Source: Leifsonia shinshuensis (GTDB taxonomy: Bacteria > Actinomycetota > Actinomycetes > Actinomycetales > Microbacteriaceae). Taken from it: 64,000 bases of DNA. The stretch lies in the NCBI RefSeq assembly GCF_013410375.1, contig NZ_JACCFL010000001.1:3162001-3226000 (forward strand). The letters are read 5' to 3'. A program made the position numbers and the translations under genes. The notes under the pieces were generated by a model that was not told where the DNA came from, searched no databases, and worked only from the letters and a program-made list of their open reading frames with translations. Of this stretch, positions 28,525 through 37,357 are shown in pieces; the stretch's first letter is position 1; the number at the start of each line of letters is the position of its first letter.

Positions 28525-29196
28525 ATGGGGAGTGCGATCGGGGACACCCTCCCACTGGCGCTGGGCATCGCGATCAGCCCGATACCGATCATCGCGGCGA
28601 TCCTGATGCTGCTCTCGCCGAAGGCGAGAGGGACGAGCGTCGGGTTCCTGATCGGCTGGGTGCTGGGCATCGTCGTGGCGGTGGTGGTCTTCACGCTGCT
28701 CTCCGGGCTGCTCCCCGCCGCCGACCCGAACGCCGCGAAGCCGATCGCCGGCGTCATCAAGATCCTGCTCGGCCTCGGGCTGCTCCTCCTCGCCCTGCGG
28801 CAGTGGCGCTCACGCCCGGCGCCGGGCGAGACGGCGGCCCTCCCGAAGTGGATGAGCGCGATCGACTCGATGACGGCCGGCCGCGGTTTCGTGCTCGCGT
28901 TCATCCTGGCGGCGGTGAACCCGAAGAACCTCCTGCTGGCCGCGGGCGCCGGCGTGGCCATCGGAACGGCCGGGCTCTCCGCGGGCTCCGCGACGGTGGT
29001 CATCCTGATCTTCGTGCTCGTCGCAGCGAGCTCGGTCGCGATCCCGGTGATCGGCTACCTGGTCGCCGCCGACCGGATGCGCGGCCCGCTCGACGCGCTC
29101 CGCGACTGGCTCGTCCGCAACAACGCGACCGTGATGGCGGTACTGCTGCTGGTGATCGGGGTCGTGCTGATCGGGAAGGGGATCGGGAGCTTCTGA
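28525..29196 (+). CDS. GAP-family (Sap, sulfolipid-addressing-like) membrane protein
   Basis: 223 aa from ATG 28525 with GAGGAG upstream. Six predicted transmembrane helices and the segments LALGIAISPIPIIAAILMLLSP and FILAAVNPKNLLLAAGAG are typical of the GAP family, distant LysE relatives that include mycobacterial Sap, needed for glycolipid or sulfolipid export. What it moves here is unknown. It is the last gene of the apparent SHOCT, SulP, AI-2E, GAP transcript. It is convergent with the next gene, with 11 bases between stops. Confidence 0.88.
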   Translation: MGSAIGDTLPLALGIAISPIPIIAAILMLLSPKARGTSVGFLIGWVLGIVVAVVVFTLLSGLLPAADPNAAKPIAGVIKILLGLGLLLLALRQWRSRPAPGETAALPKWMSAIDSMTAGRGFVLAFILAAVNPKNLLLAAGAGVAIGTAGLSAGSATVVILIFVLVAASSVAIPVIGYLVAADRMRGPLDALRDWLVRNNATVMAVLLLVIGVVLIGKGIGSF

Positions 29197-29207
29197 GGGC
29201 TCGGGCC

Positions 29208-29759
29208 TCAGTGCTGCAGCGTGACCTTCAGCAGGATCACCACGACCCCGAACAGCCCCGTCACCACCGCGCCGGTCAGGCAGATCCACACGGACCTCCC
29301 GCGGATGAGGAACACCAGGTAGCCGAGCAGCGCGAGCAGCAGCACCGTCAGCCAGAGCGACACCAGCACGCCGGTCTGGGCCGAGAGGACGCCCAGGGCC
29401 GCCAGCAGCAGCGGGATGCTCGGAACGACCGCCGCCTCCAGCATGCCGCTCGACTCGAACAGGGCGTGCCGGAGCGAGTCGACGATGCGGGCGCGGACGC
29501 TCTCGTCGTCGGCGTGGAAGCCGAGGGCGGTGGAGTAGACGTGGGCCAGCCAGAAGACCACGATGCTGACCAGGCTGAAGACCAGGACGTGCAGGGCGTC
29601 CCCCTGGCTGGCGGCTCCGCCGGAGCTCGCCGCCACCACGCTCGCGTAGACGATGGTGCCGTAGATCCCCGCCGGGGTCCCCCAGTGCCGCCAGAGCGCT
29701 CGCTGCACCCGGACGCTGCCGGCGGGCGCCTCGGGCGGATTGAGGTCCATCGAGTCCAT
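29208..29759 (-). CDS. Predicted four-helix membrane protein, unrecognised
   Basis: 183 aa from ATG 29759. A polar N-terminus of about 25 residues is followed by hydrophobic segments near residues 32-45, 58-78, 110-128, 130-148 and 155-178. HVYSTALGFHADDES forms a conserved-looking cytoplasmic loop. No domain was recognised. It lies convergent to the GAP gene and 90 bases downstream of the aquaporin gene on the same strand, so cotranscription with that gene is possible. Confidence 0.8.
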   Translation of the reverse strand: MDSMDLNPPEAPAGSVRVQRALWRHWGTPAGIYGTIVYASVVAASSGGAASQGDALHVLVFSLVSIVVFWLAHVYSTALGFHADDESVRARIVDSLRHALFESSGMLEAAVVPSIPLLLAALGVLSAQTGVLVSLWLTVLLLALLGYLVFLIRGRSVWICLTGAVVTGLFGVVVILLKVTLQH

Positions 29760-29848
29760 GAGGACATCATGGTCCGCCGCCGCGCGCCACGTCAGACCCG
29801 GCACGACGTCAGACCCGGCGAGCGATCGAACCCGGCGGCGACCGGCCC

Positions 29849-30739
29849 TCACTCCTGCTCGGGGAAGCGCGCCTGGGTCATGAGCCCGCCCTGCGCCGCC
29901 TCCGACCCCGCCACCCCGCCGCCGCGGCCGCGCAGCAGGAACGCCGCGCCGACCGCGATCACCGCGCCGGCGAGCGGCCCGACGATGTACACCCAGTACG
30001 CGTCCCAGTGCCCGCTCACCAGGTCGGGCCCGAACGTGCGGGCCGGGTTCATCGACGCCCCCGAGATCGGGCTGCCCCACAGCCCGGCCAGCGCGATGTA
30101 GGCGCCGACGCCGAAGGCGCCGATGATGCCGAGGTTCTGGGCGCCGGACGCCGTGCCCAGGATGACGCTCACCAGCCCGAACGTGAGCACGGTCTCCATC
30201 AGCAGGGCGTCCCACGACGTGAACCCGGTCGCCGGGTAGTTCGAGCCGTAGTGCGCCGACACGTGGGTGACCCCCTCCAGGAACCACGCGGCCAGGGAGG
30301 CCCCGGCCAGCTGGACGAGGATGTAGCCGGGCACCCGGGACCACGGGAAGTCCCCGCGCAGCGCGAACGCGACGCTCACCGCCGGGTTGAGGTGCGCGCC
30401 GGACACCTTGCCCATGAACAGGATGATCGCGAACACCATCAGCGCGGGCGCGGTCACCGCGGCCGTGCGGGAGATCGTGTTCGGGAACGCCTGCCCCATC
30501 ATGCCGCCGCCCGCCGCGACGAGCACCAGGAAGAACGTGCCGAGCAGCTCGGAGAACAGGCGCCGCCACTCCTGCGACGAGTCGTGGAAGTCCTCGATCG
30601 ACTGCTCCAGGCTCACCGGGACGTGCATAAGCCGGCCGTGGACGACGTCCGCCATGATGCCGCGCGCCGCCACCGCGTCCTCCTGCGTCCGCTCCTGCCG
30701 CGGACCGGGCGCCTGCTGCGAATCCGGTGCCTGGCTCAT
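29849..30739 (-). CDS. Aquaporin/MIP-family channel
   Basis: 296 aa with six transmembrane helices and both half-helix motifs: Asn118-Pro-Ala (GAHLNPAVSVAF) and Asn231-Pro-Ala-Arg (SGASMNPARTFGPD). The conserved FSELLGTFFLVLVAAGGG starts helix 1. The N-terminal ~60 residues are a polar extension not usual in AqpZ. It passes water and possibly small solutes. The residue after the second NPA-R is Thr, so water-type or glycerol-type selectivity cannot be decided by eye. It follows the HerA-like gene by 66 bases on the same strand. Confidence 0.93.
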   Translation of the reverse strand: MSQAPDSQQAPGPRQERTQEDAVAARGIMADVVHGRLMHVPVSLEQSIEDFHDSSQEWRRLFSELLGTFFLVLVAAGGGMMGQAFPNTISRTAAVTAPALMVFAIILFMGKVSGAHLNPAVSVAFALRGDFPWSRVPGYILVQLAGASLAAWFLEGVTHVSAHYGSNYPATGFTSWDALLMETVLTFGLVSVILGTASGAQNLGIIGAFGVGAYIALAGLWGSPISGASMNPARTFGPDLVSGHWDAYWVYIVGPLAGAVIAVGAAFLLRGRGGGVAGSEAAQGGLMTQARFPEQE

Positions 30740-30773
30740 ACCGCCTCCTCCATCCGATCGCCGCGCGTGTCGA

Positions 30774-30825
30774 TCTTCGACCGCGCTCTCCGACCTCGAC
30801 CGCGCCTATCCGACCTCGACCGCGC
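30774..30825 (-). repeat. 20-base tandem repeat across the HerA-like gene stop codon
   Basis: TCCGACCTCGACCGCGC occurs at 30789-30805 and 30809-30825, with a third, degenerate copy ending near 30786. Read on the minus strand, the last codons of the ATPase gene (AVEVG, stop) have been duplicated past the stop. This looks like replication slippage. Confidence 0.8.
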
Positions 30826-31906
30826 TGGGCTCGACCGAGAGATCGCTCCCGCCCTCCACCGTGATGCGCCGGCCGACCCGGACGAGCTGCGGCTCGTCCG
30901 AGAACGCGCCGGCGAACAGCGCCTCGCCTTTGCGGAACGTCGGCGACTGCTCCAGCACGCTCTGCGGCACGAACCCGAACACGTCGCCGATCTCGTCCAG
31001 GTCGCGCGGCGAGTTCATCCGCATCAGCCCGAGGTTGTCGCACTGGGACAGCACGTTGGGGTGGATCTTGGTCGGCCGCTGCGTGGAGAGGAACAGCCAC
31101 AGCCCGAACTTGCGGCCCTCGGCGGCGATCTGGATGAGCTGCTCGGTGAGCTGCGCCTCCACGCTGTTCCGCGGCACGGGCGGGCAGAAGTTGTGCGCCT
31201 CGTCCATCACGATCAGGAGCGGGGTGCGCTCCATCCGCTTCTCCCACAGGTGCTCCAGCACGCACAGCGCCGCCGCCTGCGGCTCGGCCTGGTGCGCGAA
31301 GCCGCCCACGTCGAGCACGGTGACGCGCGGCCGCTCGTCGATCGCGTCGACGACCGAGGAGCGCCCGAACGACCAGAGCGGCCAGTCCAGGATCTCCAGG
31401 TTGTCGATCCGCATCCCCAGGCGCCGTCGCGCCGGGTCGTGCGAGGAGGCGAGCGCCTCCAGGAAGCGCTGCTTGTCGAAGTGCTGCGCCTGCGACTTGT
31501 CGAGGTGCAGGAGGGCGTTGTACTCCTCCTCGTCGGCGATCGGATCCAGCCTGCCCACGGCGGCCTGCGAGCGCACGCTGAGGTCGACGTAGCGGGCGTG
31601 CAGCTGCGGCTCGGCGCGGGTGCTGGAGTGGAAGACCCGGATGTCGAAGGAGGCGAACCGATCGCGCTCCTGGGGCGACGCGTCCTCGCGGGTGCGCGAC
31701 ACCCGGACGAAGTCGGCGTTCGGGTCGAGCACCGCCACCGGGAGCTCGGTCTGCAGCAGCAGCTGCTCCAGCACGACGCCGAGCGCGTAGGTCTTCCCCG
31801 ACCCGCTCTGGCCGCACCAGAACGTGTGCCGGTTGAAGCGCGACCCGTCGATGACGGCGGGACGCTCCGGCGCGCCGACGGTGGTGCCGATGGTGAGCGG
31901 GATCAT
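30806..31906 (-). CDS. HerA-like P-loop ATPase (DUF87-type)
   Basis: 366 aa. Walker A GQSGSGKT is at 32-39, Walker B LLIVMDEAHNF at ~230-240 and an arginine-finger/sensor stretch WLFLSTQRPTKIHPNV follows, as in HerA/FtsK-clade ATPases. The tail from ~310 is an all-beta domain (RKGEALFAGAFSDEPQLVRVGRR). No HAS barrel is obvious at the N-terminus. HerA-like ATPases drive DNA or peptide translocation; no NurA or DNA-processing partner is adjacent. The start overlaps the GH15 gene stop as ATGA, so expression is coupled to a glucanase, an unexplained pairing. Confidence 0.85.
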   Translation of the reverse strand: MIPLTIGTTVGAPERPAVIDGSRFNRHTFWCGQSGSGKTYALGVVLEQLLLQTELPVAVLDPNADFVRVSRTREDASPQERDRFASFDIRVFHSSTRAEPQLHARYVDLSVRSQAAVGRLDPIADEEEYNALLHLDKSQAQHFDKQRFLEALASSHDPARRRLGMRIDNLEILDWPLWSFGRSSVVDAIDERPRVTVLDVGGFAHQAEPQAAALCVLEHLWEKRMERTPLLIVMDEAHNFCPPVPRNSVEAQLTEQLIQIAAEGRKFGLWLFLSTQRPTKIHPNVLSQCDNLGLMRMNSPRDLDEIGDVFGFVPQSVLEQSPTFRKGEALFAGAFSDEPQLVRVGRRITVEGGSDLSVEPSAVEVG

Positions 31907-33735
31907 CGCGCGGCCTTCCGGTTCGTGCTGTTCTGCGCGGTCAGGGCGGTGTCGAGCGCGATGGCCGCCCGGATGAGCGCGAGGTGGGTGAACGCCTGCG
32001 GGAAGTTGCCGAGCTGCAGGCCGGCCGGGTCAATCTCCTCGGCGAACAGGCCGACGTGGTTTCCGTAGGTGAGCATCTTCTCGAACGCGTACCGCGCCTC
32101 GTCCAGCCTCCCGGCGTCGGTCAGCGCGCACACGTAGAAGAACGAGCACAGCGAGAAGGTGCCCTCCTCGCCCGGGAGGCCGTCCGGCGACGCCGACGGA
32201 TTGTAGCGGTAGACCAGGCTGTCGGTGACGAGCTCCTCACCGATCGCGTCCAGCGTCGAGAGCCACATCGGGTCCTGCGGCGAAATCATCCCCACCAGCG
32301 GCATCAGCAGGGTGATCGCGTCCACGACGTCCGTGCCGGGGTGCTGGGTGAACGCCTTCCGCTCCGGGTTCCAGCACTTCGTGAAGACCTGCTCGTAGAT
32401 CGCGTCGCGGGTCGTGATCCAGCGCTCCAGCGGCGCGGGCCTGCTCCGCTCCCTGGCGATCGTGATGGCGCGGTCGAAGGCGACCCAGCACATGATCCGC
32501 CCGTAGGTGAAGTCCTTGCGGCCGCCGCGGGTCTCCCACACGCCCTCGTCCGGCTGGTCCCAGTTGTCGGCCAGCCAGTCCAGGATGCCGACCAGCTTCA
32601 TCCAGCCCGGGTGACCGATCGGATGGTGGTCCTCGGCGATGGACAGCGCGTCCAGCGCCTCGCCGTAGATGTCGAGCTGGAGCTGGTCGGCGGCGCCGTT
32701 GCCGATGTGCACCGGCGTCGAGCCCGCGTATCCCTCGAAGTGGTCGAGGGTGAGCTCCTCCAGGTCTGAGGAGCCGTCGATCCGGTACATGATCTTCAGC
32801 GGCCCGGAGCTCTCGCCGACCTGCTCGGACACCCGGTCGGCCGTCCAGAGCGCGAACGCGACGGCCTCCTCCTCGTAGCCGAGCGCGAGCAACGAGTAGA
32901 CCGAGAAGGACGCGTCGCGGATCCAGGTGTAGCGGTAGTCCCAGTTGCGGACGCCGCCCAGCTGCTCGGGCAGCGCCGCGGTCGGGGCGGCGACCAAGGC
33001 TCCGCTCGGCGCGTACTGCAGGAGTTTCAGCACCATCGCCGAGCGCTCCACATCCTCCCGCCAGCGGCCGGAGTAGGTACTACGGCCGATCCAGTCCCGC
33101 CAGAAGGCGACGGTCTCGCGGAACAGCCGGTTGCCGCGCGCCCGGCCGATGTCGCGGGGCTCGCCGCGCGGCTCGGTCTCGAACGCGAAGATCCGCAGCT
33201 CGCCCGCGGCGAGCGCGAACTCCAGGTCGACGTCGCCGTCGGCCACCGAGTCCGCCGGTACCCCGTGCAGGGCCGCGCTGGTCGTGTCGTCGGCGAACAG
33301 CACGCCGTTCTCGGAGGCCGTCGTCGTGTGCACGCTGCGGCCGTAGTCGAACCGCGGCCGGCACTCCAGCCGGAAGGTCAGCTCGCCGCGCACCACGCGC
33401 ACCGCCCGCACGATGACGCGCCGCGCTGTGGCGATGGTGGGCTCGTCGGCGACGGGCATGAAGTCGATGACCTCCCCGACGCCCTTCGACGACATGAACC
33501 GGGTGATCAGCACCGCGGTCTGCGGGAAGTACATCTGCCGGATCCGCGCGTCGTCGGCGAGCGCGTGGATGCGGAAGTAGCCGCCCTTCTCGCGGTCGAG
33601 CAGCGACGCGAACATCGTCGGCGAGTCGAAGCGGGGCGCGCAGAACCAGTCGATCGAGCCGGCCGTGGAGACCAGCGCCACCGTCTGGAGGTCGCCGATC
33701 AGACCGTGGTCCGCGATGTCGGGAAACGCCTCCAT
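31903..33735 (-). CDS. Glycoside hydrolase family 15 protein (glucoamylase/trehalase-like)
   Basis: 610 aa from ATG 33735, preceded by GGAGGA; upstream in-frame ATG 33783 lacks a site. Landmarks are IADHGLIGDLQTVALVSTAGSIDWFCAPRFDSP (beta-rich N-terminal domain) and the (alpha/alpha)6 barrel from ~235 with NWDYRYTWIRDAS at 264-276. FAEEIDPAGLQLGNFPQAFTHLAL near the C-terminus contains the catalytic Glu. Actinobacterial relatives include trehalases and glucan hydrolases. With no signal peptide it acts in the cytoplasm, probably on trehalose or storage glucan. Coupled to the HerA-like gene. Confidence 0.93.
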   Translation of the reverse strand: MEAFPDIADHGLIGDLQTVALVSTAGSIDWFCAPRFDSPTMFASLLDREKGGYFRIHALADDARIRQMYFPQTAVLITRFMSSKGVGEVIDFMPVADEPTIATARRVIVRAVRVVRGELTFRLECRPRFDYGRSVHTTTASENGVLFADDTTSAALHGVPADSVADGDVDLEFALAAGELRIFAFETEPRGEPRDIGRARGNRLFRETVAFWRDWIGRSTYSGRWREDVERSAMVLKLLQYAPSGALVAAPTAALPEQLGGVRNWDYRYTWIRDASFSVYSLLALGYEEEAVAFALWTADRVSEQVGESSGPLKIMYRIDGSSDLEELTLDHFEGYAGSTPVHIGNGAADQLQLDIYGEALDALSIAEDHHPIGHPGWMKLVGILDWLADNWDQPDEGVWETRGGRKDFTYGRIMCWVAFDRAITIARERSRPAPLERWITTRDAIYEQVFTKCWNPERKAFTQHPGTDVVDAITLLMPLVGMISPQDPMWLSTLDAIGEELVTDSLVYRYNPSASPDGLPGEEGTFSLCSFFYVCALTDAGRLDEARYAFEKMLTYGNHVGLFAEEIDPAGLQLGNFPQAFTHLALIRAAIALDTALTAQNSTNRKAAR

Positions 33736-33790
33736 GCCGATCTCCTCCCCTCGTGCCGCGCCGCCGGGCGCCGACGGCCGCATGCTAGCT

Positions 33791-33806
33791 CCGCGCGCGA
33801 GCGCGG
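33791..33806. terminator. Short hairpin between the DHA2 exporter and the GH15 gene
   Basis: CCGCGC-GCGA-GCGCGG, a 6-bp stem with a stable four-base loop, 12 bases beyond the exporter stop codon. No T-run follows, so it is only a possible terminator. Confidence 0.35.
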
Positions 33807-33817
33807 CACCAGACCTG

Positions 33818-35440
33818 TCAGGCGGAGGGTGCGTCCTCCTCGGCGTCCTCCGTCTCCGCGACCTCCGGCTTGCCCAGCACGCTCGACGGCAGGTTGCGGG
33901 AGAAGAACACCGCGCCGAGCGAGACCATCGCGAGCGCCGCGAACGACAGCCGCAGCGCGTCGAGCTGGGACGTGCTGTAGATCGTGGACAGCTCGTTCGC
34001 CTGGTCCTGCGAGAGGCCGGCGTCGGTCGCGATCTTCGGCACCTCCGCCACCGGAACGACGGCGACGCCGCCCTGCGTCTGCGCGGCGATCTGCTGCTGC
34101 ACGGAGTCCGGCAGGGTGCTCGCCGCGACGCCGCCGCTGAACAGGGTGGTGAGCGAGGCGATCATCACCGAGCCGATCAAGGCGGTCCCGAGCGACGAGC
34201 CGAGGTTCTGGTAGACGCCCTGGACGCCGCCGGCCTCGCTGAGCTCGTCCTCCCCGACCGCCGACATCGTAACGTTGCCGAGCTGGGAGGCCAGCAGGCC
34301 GAGGGCGGCGCCGGCCAGGAACATCCCGGAACCGAAGACCCAGTTGGAGAGCGTGGTGTCGACGGAGCCGAGCAGCACCAGGCTGGACAGCACCAGCCCG
34401 AACTGGCCGATCCGGGCGATCAGCTTGGGCGACAGCCGCCGGGCGAGCGCTGTGCCCAGGATGGAGAACAGCACGAGCGCGACCGACAGCGGGAAGATCC
34501 GCAGGCCGGTCGCCAGCGCGTCCAGCCCGAGCGAGAGCTGCAGGAAGATCGGCACGATGAAGAACAGGCCGGCCGTCACCGTGTACTGGATGCCCAGGCT
34601 GCCGACGCCGGCGCGCAGCTGCCGGAGCCGCAGGATCGCGGTGTTCAGCAGCGGCGGCCTGCCCAGCCGGATCAGCCGGCGCTGCCGCAGGAAGAACAGC
34701 CAGAGCAGCACCGCGCCGAGCCCGACGATGAACGGGACGGGCGAGATGCCGAGGATCTTGATGTCCTGCTGCGTCGGCAGGATCCAGCCCCAGGTCTTGG
34801 TCTGCAGCAGGCCGTAGACGATGAGCACCAGGGCGGCGGCCGACAGCAGCACCGAGAGGACGTCGATGCGGATGTGCGCGCGCTCGCCGGTGTCGGACAC
34901 CACGGTGCGGAACAGCAGGACGATCGCCATGATCACGACCTCACCCGCGAACACGTACCGCCAGCTCGCGTAGGTGGTGAGGAAGCCGCCGATCAGAGGC
35001 CCCACGGCGACGGCCACGCCGGAGGCGGCCCCGATCGTGGCGAACGCGGTGACTCGCGCGTGGCCCGAGTAGTTGTTCGCGATGAGCGCGGCGATCGCCG
35101 GGATGACCAGCACGGCGCCCAGCCCCTCGATCACCGACCAGCCGAGGAACAGCACCACGATGTTCGGCGCCAGCGCCGTCGTGCCGGAGCCGACGGCGTA
35201 GACGATCGAGCCGATGACGAGGGCCCGGCGGCGGCCCCAGACGTCGCCCAGCTTCGCGCCGAGCAGCATGAAGGCGGCCATGGTGAGCGTGTAGAAGGTG
35301 ATGCAGGCCTGCATGGCCGAGATGGTCGTGTGCAGGTCCTTGACGACCGTCGAGATCGAGACGTTCATGACGGTGCTGTCGAGCGTCATGACGAACTGCG
35401 CAGAGGCCAGCACCGTGACCGCGCCCCACCGTCCCGCCAT
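33818..35440 (-). CDS. DHA2-family MFS multidrug exporter
   Basis: 540 aa with about fourteen transmembrane helices. Motif C-like and DHA2 landmarks are visible: LDSTVMNVSISTV in helix 1, GAKLGDVWGRRRALVIGSIVYAVGS (motif A, ~62-86) and GVAVAVGPLIGGFLTTYASWRYVF (motif C, ~142-165). An external segment rich in Gln, Ala and Ser (~450-495) precedes the last helix. It would expel hydrophobic drugs by proton antiport. No TetR regulator lies beside it; a 97-base upstream gap must hold the promoter. Confidence 0.93.
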   Translation of the reverse strand: MAGRWGAVTVLASAQFVMTLDSTVMNVSISTVVKDLHTTISAMQACITFYTLTMAAFMLLGAKLGDVWGRRRALVIGSIVYAVGSGTTALAPNIVVLFLGWSVIEGLGAVLVIPAIAALIANNYSGHARVTAFATIGAASGVAVAVGPLIGGFLTTYASWRYVFAGEVVIMAIVLLFRTVVSDTGERAHIRIDVLSVLLSAAALVLIVYGLLQTKTWGWILPTQQDIKILGISPVPFIVGLGAVLLWLFFLRQRRLIRLGRPPLLNTAILRLRQLRAGVGSLGIQYTVTAGLFFIVPIFLQLSLGLDALATGLRIFPLSVALVLFSILGTALARRLSPKLIARIGQFGLVLSSLVLLGSVDTTLSNWVFGSGMFLAGAALGLLASQLGNVTMSAVGEDELSEAGGVQGVYQNLGSSLGTALIGSVMIASLTTLFSGGVAASTLPDSVQQQIAAQTQGGVAVVPVAEVPKIATDAGLSQDQANELSTIYSTSQLDALRLSFAALAMVSLGAVFFSRNLPSSVLGKPEVAETEDAEEDAPSA

Positions 35441-35537
35441 GACAGCCCCTTCCGGGAAATCTGCCCGATGGTAGCCCGGGGCGCTCGCGGCGCACCAGAC
35501 CCGCCGCGCGGCCGGCCCCGCCGCAGTGGGCGTCCGA

Positions 35538-35897
35538 TCAGCGCCGGAGCACGCGCAGGTCGTCGGGCGCCGGGAACGGCAGCGCGTAGTACAGCTGCGG
35601 CGCGCCCACGGCGCCGAAGTCGTCCTTCTTCGCCACGATGCGGTCGGGCGACACCTCCGCCAGCCGCACGCGCAGCCAGGAGCCGTCCGGCCGCCGCAGC
35701 TCGTACAGCTCGGCGAGGTAGCCGATGCCCGCGCTCTCCAGCGCCTCCTCGGCCTCCAGCCAGCCGACCGGACCGCTCAGGTCGCGGCCCAGCAGATCGA
35801 CCGGGACGAACAGGTCGCCGTCCGGCCGGATCCAGCCGACGCGCTCGCCGTCGTGCCTGCGGTGCTCGATCCAGTCGCTCCTGTCCACGGCGTCCAC
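35538..35897 (-). CDS. Small conserved-looking cytoplasmic protein, unrecognised
   Basis: 119 aa from GTG 35897; GTG 35888 is an alternative start. The protein is rich in Trp and acidic residues (WIEHRRHDGERVGWIRPDGDLFVPVDLLGRDL), predicted mostly beta, with no membrane segment, signal or known motif. Codon use is normal for the window and the frame is strongly biased, so it is very probably a real gene. It is divergent from the DUF2252 gene with 66 bases between. Confidence 0.75.
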   Translation of the reverse strand: MDAVDRSDWIEHRRHDGERVGWIRPDGDLFVPVDLLGRDLSGPVGWLEAEEALESAGIGYLAELYELRRPDGSWLRVRLAEVSPDRIVAKKDDFGAVGAPQLYYALPFPAPDDLRVLRR

Positions 35898-35963
35898 CCT
35901 AACGGCGATCTACCCGACGGGACCGCGCCGAGCTAGCATGAGCGCCACCCCAGGAGGTGCGTC

Positions 35964-37325
35964 ATGACGACCATCGCGACCCCGCTCACCGAAGCCGAGC
36001 TCTACGAGGCAGGGCGCGCGGCGCGCTCCCAGACGCCGCGGACCTCCCAGGCCGAGTACACGCCGCCGCCGGACCGCGACCCGCTCGGGATCCTGCTCGA
36101 GCAGAACGAGTCCCGTCTCCCCTGGCTCGTCCAGCTGCGCATGCAGCGGATGGGCACCGACCCGTTCGCGTTCTACCGCGGCAGCGCGGCCATCCAGGCG
36201 GCCGACATGCGCCACGGGCCGACCTCGGGCGCGGAGGTCGTCATCTGCGGCGACGCGCACCTCAGCAACTTCGGCATCTACCGCTCCCCCGAGCGCGCGA
36301 TGGTGTTCGACATCAACGACTTCGACGAGTCCTCGGTCGGGCCGTGGGAGTGGGATGTCAAGCGCCTGCTCGCCAGCGTGGTGCTGGCCGGCCGCTCCCT
36401 CGGGATGACGGGACCGGACCTGCAGTCGATCGTGCTCGCGGCGGCGGCGATGTACCGCAACTCGCTGCGGAACGCCCTCCAGCAGACGCTGTACAGCCGG
36501 TACTTCCGGCCGACCAGCCTGGTCGACCGGCAGATCCTGAGCCCGGACAGCGAGCGCATGATCAAGCGCACCCTGAAGGAGTCGGACAAGCGCACCAGCG
36601 AGCGCGTCGCCCGGCGCACCCTCGAGCAGGGCGGCGACGGGAGCCTGCAGTTCGTCGAGAACCCGCCGATCCTCACCCGGCTGGAGCCGGAGATCCGCAC
36701 GCAGATCGAGTCGGTCTTCGCGGCCTACCGCGACACGGTCCCCACGAACCTCGCGCTGATGCTGTCGCAGTACACGGTGCTCGACGTCGCCCGCCGCGTG
36801 GTCGGGGTGGGCAGCGTCGGCACGCGCTGCTTCATCATCGCCCTCGGCGACCCGACCGGCGACGTGATGATCCTGCAGCTCAAGGAGGCCAGCCGGTCGG
36901 TGATCCAGCAGTACGGCGGCGTCGCGCCCGTGGTCGGGTACCTCGACGCGAAGCTGGCGGCGCAGCACGAGGGCTATCGGGTGGTCGGCTGCCAGCGCAT
37001 CCTGCAGGCGGTGTCCGACCCGTTCCTCGGCTACCTCAACGTGGAGGACTACAGCTTCTACATGCGCGTGTTCCGCAACAGGAACGCCTCGTTCGAGATC
37101 GCCGACATGAACCGCGTCCAGTTCGGCGAGTACGCCCAGGCGTGCGCGATCGTGCTCGGCCGTGCCCACGCCCGCTCGCCGAAGGCGCCGTTCGCCGCCG
37201 GCTACATGGGCACAGGGGCCACCTTCGTGCGGGCCGTGTCCGCGTGGGCGGAGGCCTACGCGAACCAGGCCGAAGCGGACTACCAGACCTTCGTCGAGGC
37301 ACTCCACTCCGGCCGGTTCGGGTAG
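35964..37325 (+). CDS. DUF2252 protein (kinase-like fold)
   Basis: 453 aa, start supported by AGGAGGTG upstream. DUF2252 landmarks are IVICGDAHLSNFG (residues ~93-104 region), FDINDFDESSVGPWEWDVKRL (~115-135) and FLGYLNVEDYSFYMR. The His-Asn and Asp patterns resemble the catalytic loop and DFD-like motif of aminoglycoside-phosphotransferase and kinase folds, so a phosphotransferase function is plausible but unproven. It is monocistronic. The downstream gene on the other strand converges with 32 bases between stops. Confidence 0.88.
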   Translation: MTTIATPLTEAELYEAGRAARSQTPRTSQAEYTPPPDRDPLGILLEQNESRLPWLVQLRMQRMGTDPFAFYRGSAAIQAADMRHGPTSGAEVVICGDAHLSNFGIYRSPERAMVFDINDFDESSVGPWEWDVKRLLASVVLAGRSLGMTGPDLQSIVLAAAAMYRNSLRNALQQTLYSRYFRPTSLVDRQILSPDSERMIKRTLKESDKRTSERVARRTLEQGGDGSLQFVENPPILTRLEPEIRTQIESVFAAYRDTVPTNLALMLSQYTVLDVARRVVGVGSVGTRCFIIALGDPTGDVMILQLKEASRSVIQQYGGVAPVVGYLDAKLAAQHEGYRVVGCQRILQAVSDPFLGYLNVEDYSFYMRVFRNRNASFEIADMNRVQFGEYAQACAIVLGRAHARSPKAPFAAGYMGTGATFVRAVSAWAEAYANQAEADYQTFVEALHSGRFG

Positions 37326-37357
37326 GGCGCGTCCGTGCCGCGCGGCGGTACGGTTCG

